From positions 3,410,001 through 3,474,000 of the forward strand of contig NC_016887.1 in NCBI RefSeq assembly GCF_000284035.1: a DNA stretch of 64,000 nt, written 5' to 3'. The stretch's first letter is position 1. The number at the start of each line of letters is the position of its first letter. This DNA is from Nocardia cyriacigeorgica GUH-2 (GTDB taxonomy: Bacteria; Actinomycetota; Actinomycetes; Mycobacteriales; Mycobacteriaceae). Below are positions 7,582 through 16,470 of this stretch, piece by piece. The notes under the pieces were generated by a model. That model saw nothing but the letters and a program-made list of their open reading frames with translations, was not told the origin of the DNA and did no database searches. Position numbers and translations under genes: made by a program.

Positions 7582-9537
7582 TCAGGCCAGTCGAGCCGCC
7601 AGGCGTTTCGCGTTCATGTAGGCGATGGCCTCGATGGTCACCATCGGATTGACGCCCGAGGAGGTCGGGAAGCACGAGGCGTCGGCGACGACGATATTCG
7701 GCACCTCCCAGGTCGCGCCGTCCGGATCGGTCGCCGAGAGTTCGCGCGAACCGCCCATCCGGGCCGAGCCCATGATGTGCAACGCCGCCATCGAGCATTG
7801 GCCGGGACCGTAGCCCGCGGCGTCACCGGCAGCGACGAACTCCGCATGCGAGCCGCGGGTGCCGGGCTCGTAGGCGACGCCGGCCTGATGTCCGGAGAAG
7901 ATGCGCCGGGCGCCGGCTGCTTCGAGAATCTGTGCGGCCCCGCCGATTCCGGTGCGCAGGTGCGCGCGGTCGTAGTCCGACAGCCGGTACGACACGACCG
8001 GTTCCCCGCTGCGGTCGACGGTGACGCGGCCGTGGTCGCGGTCGCGGGTGATGACGCCGACGACACCGGTGTGGGCGAGGTCGAGCATGGTCGCCCGATG
8101 CGCGGCGGCTCCCCGCCAGTTCATGAACCCCACCGCCAGACCGGGCTGCACCGGCCCGGTCTCGTAGATGACGCCGTAACCGTTGCCGTCCAGATTCTGG
8201 TCGTGACGGCAGATCCGCGCCTGCAATCCGCCCTCCCACGGCCGGATCTCCTCATCGAAGACGCCGTAGACGGCGGCCGCCGGATGCAGGCGCAGGTAGC
8301 GGCCGATGGTGTCATCGCGCAGGCCCGAGCGCCGCAGCAGCGCCGGGGTCTGGATGGCACCGGCCGCGACCACCACGGCGCGGGCACGGACATCGATGCG
8401 AACGCCGGTGCCGGTCTCGGCTGTAACGCCTTCGGCGCGACCGTTTTTCACCTCGATCCGGCGCACGTTCGCATCGACGACCAAGCGGGCGCCGTGACCG
8501 GCGGCATCCTGGAGCCAGGTCTTGGTGACCGACTGCTTCGCGCCGAGGCGGCAACCGTAACCGCAGCTACCGCAGTCGACACCGGTGTCGCAGGCGTCGG
8601 AGACATTGCGCGGCAAGGTGTCGACGTCCCAGCCGAGCGCGGTGGCACCGCGTTCGAGGACGGCGTCGCGGGCCGACAGCGGTGAGTGGTCGCGATTGAC
8701 ACCGAGACGCTGCTGCACGACTGCCAGGGCATCGTCGAATTCGGTTGCGGTGAACTGGGGTACGCCGAAGTCGGCCCATTCCGCGCGCACGTCGTCGGGG
8801 GTGGGCAGCGAGGTGCTCCAGTTGACGACGGTGCCGCCGCCGAGGCAGCTGCCCGCCGCGAGGGTGAGCTGGCCCTCGGTGGTCGCCTGCGGTCCGGGGG
8901 CGTACAGGCGCAGCAGGCCGTCCATTTCGCCGGTGCCGAAATCGCGGTCGTCGTAGTAGTCGCCGCGTTCGAGCACGACGACATCGAGGCCGGCGTCGGC
9001 CAGGACCGCGGCCGCCGTGCCGCCGCCCGCGCCGGAACCGACGATGACCACGTCACACTCGAGGGTCGTCGGCTCGGTGAGGCGCAATGGCTCGAGCGCG
9101 GGGCCGGTGGCCGTCGCGCGCGGACCGGGCGGCGCGGGGTAGCCCATCTGCTTCCACAGCGGGTTCTCCCCGGTCGGGCCGGGTGTCACGTTGTAGGAGA
9201 GCAGCGCTGCCGACTTCAGGGCTTGGAACAGTGTGCGTTTGACCGCGAAGCGGGAATCGCCGAACCGCAGCAGAGCTTGCTCGCGCTCATCGGGCGTCAG
9301 TGCCGAGAATCGGCGCGGACCGCTGCCGGTCAGGACGCCGAACAGCCGGGTATCCCACAGGTTCAGCAGCGTGAACAGCTGCTTGGTCTCGGCTTCACGC
9401 GGGTTGCGTTCGAGCATTCGCAGAACCGTGTCGATCGCGCCCAGAACGGTGGCCGAGGGCAGCTCCTGGCCGTCGCCGGGGGCGAACGTATCGCAGATCA
9501 GGCCGAGTGCCGCGCGCTGGCGTGCTGTGGGCTCCAT
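7582..9537 (-). CDS. GMC-family FAD-dependent oxidoreductase (long-chain alcohol oxidase-like)
   Basis: A 651-residue flavoenzyme. A helical N-terminal domain of about 150 residues precedes the FAD-binding Rossmann motif VVIVGSGAGGGTAAAVLADA near residue 165. The GMC signature SLGGGT-like segment appears as AAGSCLGGGTVVNWSTSLPT, and the C-terminal motif SSGVNPMVTIEAIAYMNAKR is characteristic. A Cys-rich stretch (CDTGVDCGSCGYGCRLGAKQ) resembles that of long-chain fatty alcohol oxidases and related bacterial enzymes. The likely reaction is oxidation of a lipophilic alcohol to an aldehyde. The ATG follows GGAAGGG. It is divergent from an acyl-CoA ligase gene, so the two may form a lipid or alkane-derived alcohol pathway under one regulator. 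Confidence 0.88.
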   Translation of the reverse strand: MEPTARQRAALGLICDTFAPGDGQELPSATVLGAIDTVLRMLERNPREAETKQLFTLLNLWDTRLFGVLTGSGPRRFSALTPDEREQALLRFGDSRFAVKRTLFQALKSAALLSYNVTPGPTGENPLWKQMGYPAPPGPRATATGPALEPLRLTEPTTLECDVVIVGSGAGGGTAAAVLADAGLDVVVLERGDYYDDRDFGTGEMDGLLRLYAPGPQATTEGQLTLAAGSCLGGGTVVNWSTSLPTPDDVRAEWADFGVPQFTATEFDDALAVVQQRLGVNRDHSPLSARDAVLERGATALGWDVDTLPRNVSDACDTGVDCGSCGYGCRLGAKQSVTKTWLQDAAGHGARLVVDANVRRIEVKNGRAEGVTAETGTGVRIDVRARAVVVAAGAIQTPALLRRSGLRDDTIGRYLRLHPAAAVYGVFDEEIRPWEGGLQARICRHDQNLDGNGYGVIYETGPVQPGLAVGFMNWRGAAAHRATMLDLAHTGVVGVITRDRDHGRVTVDRSGEPVVSYRLSDYDRAHLRTGIGGAAQILEAAGARRIFSGHQAGVAYEPGTRGSHAEFVAAGDAAGYGPGQCSMAALHIMGSARMGGSRELSATDPDGATWEVPNIVVADASCFPTSSGVNPMVTIEAIAYMNAKRLAARLA

Positions 9538-9587
9538 GCACTTCCCTTCCTACCGGTGGGTGTGTTCTACCACGGTCGGCGGGCGCT

Positions 9588-9600
9588 CGTTAACTTAACG
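9588..9600. promoter_or_regulatory. perfect 13-bp palindromic operator candidate, GMC side
   Basis: CGTTAA-C-TTAACG is a perfect palindrome around one central base, 51 bp upstream of the GMC oxidoreductase start. AT-rich palindromes of this size are typical of TetR- or GntR-family operators. A related copy lies 102 bp away on the acyl-CoA ligase side. Confidence 0.45.
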
Positions 9601-9689
9601 AAGATTCTCATCATTGCGGTCCCACTGTTGCGCTGACCGGCGCGGCGCTTCCGGTCTCGAACAGAATGATCGCGGAGTCGGCACCAACG

Positions 9690-9702
9690 ACCTAAGTTAA
9701 TG
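9690..9702. promoter_or_regulatory. second, imperfect copy of the palindromic operator, acyl-CoA ligase side
   Basis: The core TAAGTTA is shared with the reverse complement of the palindrome at 9588-9600, with diverged flanks. It overlaps a likely promoter (TATTCT at 9705-9710) for the acyl-CoA ligase gene. Confidence 0.35.
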
Positions 9703-9765
9703 CGTATTCTTTAGGCTGCGCCCTGATCAGACGCACCATCGCACGCACACGACTGGAGACCGCCG

Positions 9766-11415
9766 ATGGCATTCCGAGGCACCACTCCCGCGCCCCTGCG
9801 CCCCGTCACCGACGCGGCCGCGGCCCTCGCCGTCCTCACCCGGCGCGGCATGATCGACCCGCGCCGCCCGGCCGATATGGTGCGCACCCTGCGCGACGCC
9901 GCGGTCTTCGGGCCGTTCGTCACCGTGCTGCGCCACGGCCTGCGCCGCAATCCCGCACGGGTGGCCATCATCGACGACCGCGGTCCCCTCACTTTCGAAG
10001 AGCTGGAGCAGCAGTCGAACGCCCTGACCCATGCGCTGCGAGCCGAGGTGCTGGCGCCCGGCGAGGTGATGGGCGCGCTGTGCCGCGATCACCGCGGCAT
10101 GGTGCTGACGCTGCTCGCCGCAGGCAAGCTCGGCGTCCGCATCGTGCTGTTGAACACCGGTTTCGCCGCACCGCAACTGGCCGAAGTGGCCCGCCGCGAA
10201 CACATCCGGGCCATCGTGCACGACGCGGAGTTCGACACCGTGCTCGCGCAGGTTCCGGGCGAGGTGTCCCGGTATCTGTCCTGGGTCGACTCGGCCACCT
10301 CCCCCGATGCGCCCGCCACCCTCGATTCGCTCATCGCCGCGAACCCCACCACGCCGGCACCGAAACCGAAACGGCCGGGCGGCATGGTCATTCTCACCAG
10401 CGGCACCACCGGCACTCCGAAAGGCGCGCCCCGCGACAAGGTTCCACCGCTGCAATCGGCCCAGTTCCTGGACCGGGTGCCGCTGCCGCGCGAGAACACG
10501 ATGGTGATGGCCGCGCCCATCTTCCACGGCACCGGTCTGTCGCAATTCACGCTGGGCTGGGCGCTGGGCAATACGATCGTCTTCCAGCAGCGCAAGTTCA
10601 ACGCCGAACGCACCATCGCCGCGGTCGCCACGCACCGCGCGGCCACTCTCGTGGTGGTGCCGACCATGCTGCAACGGATCCTCGACCTGGGCCCCGAGGT
10701 GCTCGCCCGCTACGACACCTCCTCGCTGCGGGTGATCTTCGCGGCCGGGTCGGCGGTGGCGCCGGATCTGAGCCGTCGTACCGCCGAGGCATTCGGCGAC
10801 GTGCTCTACAACCTCTACGCCTCCACCGAAGTGGCCGTGGCCGCCGTCGCGACCCCGCTCGATATGCGGGAGGCGCCGGGGACGGTCGGACGCCCGCCGG
10901 TGGGCTGCCGGGTGGCGATCTACGACGAGAACCGCAATCGGATCACCACGCCCGGCGTGGTCGGGACCATCTTCGTCTCCAGCGGGCTGAGCTTCAGCGG
11001 CTACACCGACGGCCGCAACAAGGAGATCGTCGACGGCTTGCTCTCCTCCGGCGATGTGGGGCATTTCGACGCCGAGGGCAGGCTGTTCATCGACGGCCGC
11101 GACGACGAGATGATCATCTCCGGCGGCGAGAACGTCTATCCGTCCGAGGTGGAGAACCTGCTCACCGAACGGGCCGACATTCTGGAGGCCGCGGTCATCG
11201 GCGTCGCCGACCGGGATTTCGGGCAGCGACTGCACGCCTATGTCGTGCCCGCCAGTGGGGCCACGCTCGAACCGCAGGAGATCCGCGATTACGTGAAGGC
11301 CCATCTGGCCCGGCACAAGGTGCCGCGCGAGGTCAGCGTCATCGATGAGCTGCCACGCAATGCCACCGGGAAGTTGCTGCGCCGTCAGTTGATCGCGCAG
11401 GCCGCCGAGAGCTGA
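9766..11415 (+). CDS. FadD-type long-chain acyl-CoA/acyl-AMP ligase
   Basis: A 549-residue ANL-superfamily enzyme that activates a fatty acid with ATP to acyl-AMP and then to acyl-CoA. The phosphate-binding loop ILTSGTTGTPKGAPRDK lies near residue 209, the A5-type motif YNLYASTEVA near 348, and SSGDVGHFDAEGRLFIDGRD with MIISGGENVYPSEVE form the hinge region. The catalytic lysine motif LPRNATGKLLRRQL is at the C-terminus. Length is normal for the family, and it most resembles the FadD12-like mycobacterial group. The ATG follows CTGGAG. It is divergent from the GMC oxidoreductase; together they could convert an alcohol to an acyl-CoA, with the aldehyde step done elsewhere. Confidence 0.9.
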   Translation: MAFRGTTPAPLRPVTDAAAALAVLTRRGMIDPRRPADMVRTLRDAAVFGPFVTVLRHGLRRNPARVAIIDDRGPLTFEELEQQSNALTHALRAEVLAPGEVMGALCRDHRGMVLTLLAAGKLGVRIVLLNTGFAAPQLAEVARREHIRAIVHDAEFDTVLAQVPGEVSRYLSWVDSATSPDAPATLDSLIAANPTTPAPKPKRPGGMVILTSGTTGTPKGAPRDKVPPLQSAQFLDRVPLPRENTMVMAAPIFHGTGLSQFTLGWALGNTIVFQQRKFNAERTIAAVATHRAATLVVVPTMLQRILDLGPEVLARYDTSSLRVIFAAGSAVAPDLSRRTAEAFGDVLYNLYASTEVAVAAVATPLDMREAPGTVGRPPVGCRVAIYDENRNRITTPGVVGTIFVSSGLSFSGYTDGRNKEIVDGLLSSGDVGHFDAEGRLFIDGRDDEMIISGGENVYPSEVENLLTERADILEAAVIGVADRDFGQRLHAYVVPASGATLEPQEIRDYVKAHLARHKVPREVSVIDELPRNATGKLLRRQLIAQAAES

Positions 11416-11420
11416 GGGTT

Positions 11421-11451
11421 CCTGCTCCCGTCAGCTCGTGCCGGGAGCAGG
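11421..11451. terminator. bidirectional terminator between convergent genes
   Basis: CCTGCTCCCG at 11421-11430 pairs perfectly with CGGGAGCAGG at 11442-11451 across an 11-base loop. It sits between the acyl-CoA ligase stop and the convergent membrane-protein stop; no T run follows, as is common in actinobacteria. Confidence 0.7.
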
Positions 11452-11464
11452 ACTGCTGCGCTTC

Positions 11465-12091
11465 CTAGACAGGCCGGTGGCGCATATGCGGTTTGCGCCA
11501 GTGCCTGCGCGACTCCGTTTCGGGCGCGTCGGCCGGTACCACCGGTTCGTCGATACGACGCCCGGCCGCCTCGGCCGCCACCTCGCGCCGGGCGAAGGCG
11601 ATATCGCGTGCGCTACGCACCGACAGCCGGCCCAGCGAGGTCGCGGCGAAGAACAGGATGAGCGCGCCGAGCCCGTAGAAGAAGGTCAGTTGCAGCAGCG
11701 CGCGTTTCAGGTCGGAGGTCGCGACCGGCTCACCGATATCGCCGAGCCGCAGCAGATCGGCCAGCACCGGCCCGATCACGAACCACACGCCCGCCGCCAC
11801 CGACAACCATCCGCCGAAACTGGCCACCACGCGGTTCCTGCTCATCAGCATGAGCAGTCCACCCACGATCGCCGCCACGCCCGGCAGCACCTGCAACCAG
11901 CCGCGGGCCGCGGTCCACACCCAGGGATCGTCGGGTGTGTAGGTGAAGTCGAAGTACGGTCCGATGAACGGGATGAGCGCGCCCCAGATGCCCAGGAGCA
12001 GCACCACCAGCCCACCCACGGCGCCACGGCTGCGCGGAATACGCAACCGGCTGCCCTGTCCGGTCGAAACATTCTCGTCGACGTCGGTCAT
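11465..12091 (-). CDS. four-helix membrane protein of unknown function
   Basis: A 208-residue protein with four hydrophobic segments (AVGGLVVLLLGIWGALIPFI, VLPGVAAIVGGLLMLM, GWLSVAAGVWFVIGPVLADL, LTFFYGLGALILFFAATSL) and a charged cytoplasmic tail ending near HWRKPHMRHRPV. The layout resembles small actinobacterial SPW-like or DUF-type membrane proteins, but I cannot name the family with confidence. The start is ATG 12091 after GGAGG; the longer frame to 12169 is unlikely. It is divergent from the recombinase-like gene. Confidence 0.75.
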   Translation of the reverse strand: MTDVDENVSTGQGSRLRIPRSRGAVGGLVVLLLGIWGALIPFIGPYFDFTYTPDDPWVWTAARGWLQVLPGVAAIVGGLLMLMSRNRVVASFGGWLSVAAGVWFVIGPVLADLLRLGDIGEPVATSDLKRALLQLTFFYGLGALILFFAATSLGRLSVRSARDIAFARREVAAEAAGRRIDEPVVPADAPETESRRHWRKPHMRHRPV

Positions 12092-12375
12092 GACGCCTCC
12101 AATCATCGATAGCTGATGTGGATATCGCATACCCGGTTCGCACCCGGATACGCACCCGAGCGCGGCCACAACCGCGAGGAACGGTGCCGACCGCGTCGAA
12201 CGACAATGGCGGCGGCGCGCTGCTAGGAGTGCTCACAACATCTAGCGACAGCCCTGCTGGCGTGCGGCCCGGCGCCCTACATTTTCAGCACAGACCCGCG
12301 ACGATCGGGGTCGGCCTCGGGGCAGCGAGACATCTGGTTCGCCGGTTCGAGGCCATCGAAGGTGGTGAACTGACC

Positions 12376-12735
12376 ATGACAGCGTTGTCTCCCCTGGCCT
12401 ACGGCTATTTGCGCGACGAACTGCTCGTCGATATCGAACCGCTGCGCTGCGATCAACGCCTGATCGCCATCGCCCGCCGGATGGGTTTCGATATGGCCGC
12501 CATCTTCCACGAGCGCACCGACTTCTCCTCGCTCGTGCCGGGCGCGTTCCTGGATCTGGTGCAGGAATGCCGGCGGGCCCGCGCCCGGATGGTGTTCACC
12601 CTGCCCGGGCATATTGCGGGACTGACCGTGCCGGCGGCGTCATTGCTGCACGTGCTGGCCGACCGTGGCGAGGCGGCCGTGTTCGAGGTGCCCGAATCCG
12701 CGTGGCGCGATCCGTGGGATGCGGCCTGGTTGTGA
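12376..12735 (+). CDS. small protein resembling the N-terminal domain of serine recombinases
   Basis: A 119-residue protein opening with SPLAYGYLRDELL, reminiscent of the first strand of resolvase/invertase catalytic domains. It continues with an alternating alpha/beta pattern (LIAIARRMGFDMAAIFHERT, LVQECRRARARMVFTLPGHI). The catalytic serine normally found just after that first strand is not seen, and no DNA-binding domain follows. It is thus a degenerate or repurposed resolvase fold rather than an active recombinase. Its TGA overlaps the GTG start of the glycosyltransferase gene, so the two are translationally coupled. Role unknown. Confidence 0.6.
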   Translation: MTALSPLAYGYLRDELLVDIEPLRCDQRLIAIARRMGFDMAAIFHERTDFSSLVPGAFLDLVQECRRARARMVFTLPGHIAGLTVPAASLLHVLADRGEAAVFEVPESAWRDPWDAAWL

Positions 12736-14309
12736 CGTCCACCGACTCCGAGGGCGCGCGCGATGCTGCCGCCCGGCCCGAGCGCACCGGTCTGCCGGCC
12801 GAGGTGCCACCGATTGCCTGGCGAGAATTGGCGGTGCTTGCCGTCCCGCTCGCGCTGATCCTGACCATCCGGCTGGGCCGGTATCCGTTGTGGGGCGATG
12901 AGCTGTACATGGTGCCGGCCGGGCGTCGGCTGTCGTGGAGTTACGCCGATCAGGGGCCGCTGGTGCCACTGCAGGCGTATCTGTCCGATCTGGTGGTGCC
13001 GGGTTCGGCTGTGCTGCTTCGCCTTCCGTCCGTCGCGCTCACGGTGGCGACGGTGCTGCTGGCCGCACTCATCGCCCGGGAACTCGGCGGCGGCCGGGCC
13101 GCGCAGCTGATCGCGGCGCTCGGGTATGTCTGCACCCCGTTCTCGGTGCAGCAGTCGGCGGCGATCAGCACCTTCGCCTATGACGCGGCGTTGACCACGC
13201 TGATCTGCTGGCTGTTGATCCGCTGGATGCGCACCCGCCAGGATCTGCTGTTGCTGGTGGCCGGTGCCGTCGCGGCGGTCGATTTCCAGGTGAAGTGGCT
13301 GGTGGTGGCGGTGTGGGCGCTGCTGGGGCTGGGTGTGCTCGGGTGGGGTCCGCGGGAGTTGTTGCGCAGGCCGGCGCTGTGGGCCGCGACCGTTCTGCTC
13401 GCACTCTCGACGGTTCCGGCGCTGCTGTGGCAGGCCGGGCACGGCTGGCCGCAACTGGCCATGGGCGCCGCGATCCGGGCGGAGCAGACCACCATGGTCG
13501 ACAGCCATCTCGCCTCGACGGTCCGGGAACTCGTGCTCACGACGGGGCCGAGCGGAATTCTGCTGCTGATCGGTATCTGGACGGTGGCGCGGGCGCCAGG
13601 GCTGCGGCCGTACCGGTTCCTGCTGCCGATGGGTGTGCTGCCGCTGCTGGCGGTGCTCGTGGCCGGGCTGCGACCGTACTACCTGGGCAGTGGGTTCGCG
13701 GTCTTCTTCGCGACCGCCGCGGTGTATCTGGCCGGTGACGGGCTGCGCGGCTGGATGCGCAGGCTGCTGCCGGTCTACTTCGCGGGCGGGGTCGTGGTCG
13801 TCGTCGCGGCGGTGTGCGTGCTGCCGCTGCCGCATACGTTGCTGCACACTCCGGCCATCCGCAACGGGGATATGGCGGTGCGCGCGCAGTTCTTCGGGCT
13901 GCGTGGATGGCCGCAGCTGGCCGACACCGTCGAGGGGGCCGTGGCGGCGCTGCCGGAGCCCGATCGCGCCCAGGTGGTGATCGTGACGCAGAACTATTGG
14001 CAGGCCAGCGCTCTGGAAGTGCTCGGTGATCGCGAGCTACCACCGGTGTTCAGTCCGAGCCGCGGCTACGGCTATTTCGGCCCGCCACCGGATACCGCGA
14101 CGCGCGTGCTCTACGTCGGCGGCGACAGCATCACGGAAACGGTGTCGGAGCGCTTCGCCACCGCGATTCCGGTTGCGCGCCTGGACGATCCCGTCGGATT
14201 TCAAGGCGTGAACCATGGGATCCGGGTCTGGTTCTGCACCGAGCCGGTGCGGCCGTGGTCGCAGATCTGGCCCGAGATGATGACGTTGCCTATCGAGCAC
14301 GGGACGTGA
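12732..14309 (+). CDS. GT-C fold membrane glycosyltransferase (GT39/ArnT-like)
   Basis: A 525-residue integral membrane protein with roughly ten to twelve helices and a C-terminal soluble domain of about 130 residues. After the first helix comes PLWGDELYMVPAGRRLSWSY; the Asp-Glu pair in this first external loop is the catalytic motif expected of GT-C enzymes that use polyprenyl-phosphate sugars. They transfer the sugar to lipids or proteins on the outer face of the membrane. The GTG start at 12732 overlaps the upstream stop (GTGA). A strong hairpin follows the gene. The donor and acceptor cannot be read from the sequence, though cell-envelope glycan is likely. Confidence 0.8.
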   Translation: MTSTDSEGARDAAARPERTGLPAEVPPIAWRELAVLAVPLALILTIRLGRYPLWGDELYMVPAGRRLSWSYADQGPLVPLQAYLSDLVVPGSAVLLRLPSVALTVATVLLAALIARELGGGRAAQLIAALGYVCTPFSVQQSAAISTFAYDAALTTLICWLLIRWMRTRQDLLLLVAGAVAAVDFQVKWLVVAVWALLGLGVLGWGPRELLRRPALWAATVLLALSTVPALLWQAGHGWPQLAMGAAIRAEQTTMVDSHLASTVRELVLTTGPSGILLLIGIWTVARAPGLRPYRFLLPMGVLPLLAVLVAGLRPYYLGSGFAVFFATAAVYLAGDGLRGWMRRLLPVYFAGGVVVVVAAVCVLPLPHTLLHTPAIRNGDMAVRAQFFGLRGWPQLADTVEGAVAALPEPDRAQVVIVTQNYWQASALEVLGDRELPPVFSPSRGYGYFGPPPDTATRVLYVGGDSITETVSERFATAIPVARLDDPVGFQGVNHGIRVWFCTEPVRPWSQIWPEMMTLPIEHGT

Positions 14310-14319
14310 ACGAAGGGAT

Positions 14320-14353
14320 GCTCCCGCGCGGGCTGCGGATCCCGCGCGGGAGC
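14320..14353 (+). terminator. strong hairpin after the membrane glycosyltransferase
   Basis: GCTCCCGCGCGGG at 14320-14332 and CCCGCGCGGGAGC at 14341-14353 form a perfect 13-bp stem with an 8-base loop, 11 bases after the stop codon. No T run follows. Confidence 0.75.
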
Positions 14354-14718
14354 CCGCCGCGGCCGATCGACGGTCCATCGCAGGGGGCGCGGCAAGCAAG
14401 TGGTCGCGAATGGGCTTGCCGTTCACATCGTTTCCGACCAGGGCAGTTCTCACGGTACGCAGGGCACCGGGATGGCCCCATGCCTTCCGGCTACGTCTGG
14501 GCAAATCACTGCTCGACCGGATGCCGGTTGGTTGCGACCACAACCTGATGTCCCTTGCGGTCCCATGGACGTCGCCTGTAGCGCTCGCGCCGGCGCGCCG
14601 CAGCGCATACCGTTCGCGGCGGTGGCGTTGCGTGCCGGTGACGGGCCACCGATTCGCTGGCTCACCGGCCGCCCGGGTGCGTCGGTTGCGCGTGCCCACG
14701 CAACCGGAAGGACCTCCT
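14354..14718. other. intergenic region without a convincing gene
   Basis: About 365 bases between the terminator and the polysaccharide deacetylase start. Open frames cross it, but none has family-like sequence or a good start. It must hold the deacetylase promoter; no clear -35/-10 pair stands out. A GGAAGGA ribosome-binding site lies at its 3' end. Confidence 0.5.
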
Positions 14719-15576
14719 ATGGACAACGCGCTCTACGACTACAGCCCGATCGTGGATCGCGAGCCGATCCAGTGGCCCGGCGGCGCCCGCGTCGCGTTCT
14801 ATGTCGGTCTGAATATCGAACATTTCACGGTCGACGCGCCCGCCACCAGCCCCAACGAGGCCACCGCCGGACTGGTGCCCGACCCGCTCAACTACGGGTG
14901 GCGCGATTACGGGCCGCGAGTGGGCATCTGGCGTATCGCGGAGATCCTCGATCGGCACGGCATCCGCGCCAGCGCGCTGGTCAACAGCGCGGTCTGTGAG
15001 CGGTATCCGCAGATCATCGCCGCCGGGCAGCAGCGCGACTGGGCGTGGCTGGCGCACGGTCGCGACAATGCCACCGTGCAATCGGCCGTCGAGGACGAAC
15101 GCGCCTACCTGACCGACGTGGTCGCCACGATCGAGAAGGCCACCGGGCAGCGGCCGCGCGGCTGGCTGGGACCGGCCCTCAGCGAAACCTTCGACACCCC
15201 CGCGATCCTGGCCGAACTCGGCCTGACCTACCTGCTCGACTGGACCGCCGACGACCAGCCGTTCCGGCTCAACGTGCCCGGCATGGTGAGCGTGCCGTAT
15301 TCGGTCGAACTCAACGATCTGGGCCTGTTCACGATGAACAGCTTCACCGGCCCCGAATTCGTGCAGATAGTGACCGATCAGTTCGACCAGCTCTACGCCG
15401 ATTCCGCCCGCAGCGGCCGGGTGATGGCGCTGGCCCTGCACCCGTTCGTCACCGGCCAGCCCTACCGCGCGAAATACCTCGACCAGGCGCTGGACTACAT
15501 CGCCGGCCATCACGGCGTCTGGCTCACCACCAGCGATGAGATCGCCGAGCACTACGCGGCCACCACGCAGGGCTGA
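14719..15576 (+). CDS. polysaccharide deacetylase family protein (PuuE/allantoinase-like)
   Basis: A 285-residue NodB-homology (beta/alpha barrel) protein. The order of segments (VAFYVGLNIEHFTVD, DYGPRVGIWRIAEILDRHGI, GRDNATVQSAVEDERAYLTD, GWLGPALSETFDTPAILAEL, VMALALHPFVTGQPYRAKYL) fits the cytosolic PuuE-type subgroup. That group hydrolyses amide bonds such as those of allantoin or N-acetylated sugars. There is no signal peptide. The classical metal His-x3-His seen in extracellular chitin deacetylases is replaced by HGRDN, so substrate and activity are uncertain. A TetR regulator follows on the same strand and may control it. Confidence 0.8.
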   Translation: MDNALYDYSPIVDREPIQWPGGARVAFYVGLNIEHFTVDAPATSPNEATAGLVPDPLNYGWRDYGPRVGIWRIAEILDRHGIRASALVNSAVCERYPQIIAAGQQRDWAWLAHGRDNATVQSAVEDERAYLTDVVATIEKATGQRPRGWLGPALSETFDTPAILAELGLTYLLDWTADDQPFRLNVPGMVSVPYSVELNDLGLFTMNSFTGPEFVQIVTDQFDQLYADSARSGRVMALALHPFVTGQPYRAKYLDQALDYIAGHHGVWLTTSDEIAEHYAATTQG

Positions 15577-15686
15577 AACCCCCCGCAGCCGTCCGCTCGC
15601 TATCCTTGACTCGGTCGTTCGTCCGATATTTCTCGTTACGCAGCTCTCGACGTGCGAGGCGCGATCGGCCGGATGAGGAGGAACCG

Positions 15687-16298
15687 ATGGCCTACGTCAA
15701 AGCAGCCGAACGCGAGGGACAGATCGTCGCGGCGGCGATCCGGGTGCTCAGTGCGGTCGGAGTCGGCGGTATCACGACGCGCGCGGTCGCGGTCGAGGCC
15801 GGCATTCCCCTGGGCACGTTGCATTACGTGTTCCCGAGCAAGGACAAGATGCTGCGCGCGGTCATCACCGCCGTGGTCGATGACGCCCTGGCAACGGCGC
15901 GCGCCGGCGTGGAACTCGACCAAGGCGTCGAACACGCCATCCGGCACGCGGTCACCAACGTCTGGGAAAAGCTCGTCGAACACGACCCCGGACTCCAGGT
16001 CATGCAGTACGAGCTGGCCATGTATTCGGTGCGCAGCGAGGGGCCGGGCGGGCTGGCCCGGCTGCTGTGCGAGCGCTATGCCGCATTGATCAGCGAATTC
16101 TGCGAAGCGGCCGCGCGGGCATCGGGTGAACGCTGCGCGGTGGATTTCGACACGCTCGGCCGGCTCGGATTCGCCGCGGTGGACGGCCTGATCATGCAGT
16201 ACGTCACCAATCCCGACCCCGCGCGCGCCCGCCGCGATCTCGACCGCGCGGTGGACATGATCGTCGGTTTCGCCGATCCGCGGCCCGTCTCGCAGTAG
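15687..16298 (+). CDS. TetR/AcrR family transcriptional regulator
   Basis: A 203-residue repressor-type protein. The N-terminal helix-turn-helix (AAIRVLSAVGVGGITTRAVA, then AGIPLGTLHYVFPSKDKML) is typical of TetR proteins, and the helical C-terminal domain would bind an effector and dimerise. The ATG follows GAGGAGG. It lies between a polysaccharide deacetylase and a flavin amine oxidase gene, all on the plus strand. A possible operator lies 81-102 bp after its stop, before the oxidase gene, so it probably represses the oxidase, perhaps in response to an amine. Confidence 0.9.
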   Translation: MAYVKAAEREGQIVAAAIRVLSAVGVGGITTRAVAVEAGIPLGTLHYVFPSKDKMLRAVITAVVDDALATARAGVELDQGVEHAIRHAVTNVWEKLVEHDPGLQVMQYELAMYSVRSEGPGGLARLLCERYAALISEFCEAAARASGERCAVDFDTLGRLGFAAVDGLIMQYVTNPDPARARRDLDRAVDMIVGFADPRPVSQ

Positions 16299-16378
16299 CG
16301 CACGCAGCGCCGAGACCGAAACCACCTTTCCAGGCTCGCCTCCACTCTTGCGCGTCCGGCGACCGCCGCTTATCGTAA

Positions 16379-16400
16379 AAGTCGTACGGGCGACCGACTT
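16379..16400. promoter_or_regulatory. inverted repeat, possible TetR operator upstream of the amine oxidase
   Basis: AAGTCG at 16379-16384 and CGACTT at 16395-16400 form an inverted repeat with a 10-bp spacer in the 172-bp gap between the TetR gene and the amine oxidase start. Size and position fit a TetR operator. Confidence 0.35.
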
Positions 16401-16470
16401 ATTCTGGTTAGCGCTACCGGGATCTCTTGCCGGGTACGCGTCCCAACACTCTGCGAAGAAGGGCTGAGCC

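Noticed and set aside
14410..14718. N-terminal extension of the polysaccharide deacetylase
   Set aside because: The added residues are Arg/Pro-rich without family similarity, and ATG 14719 has a good GGAAGGA site.
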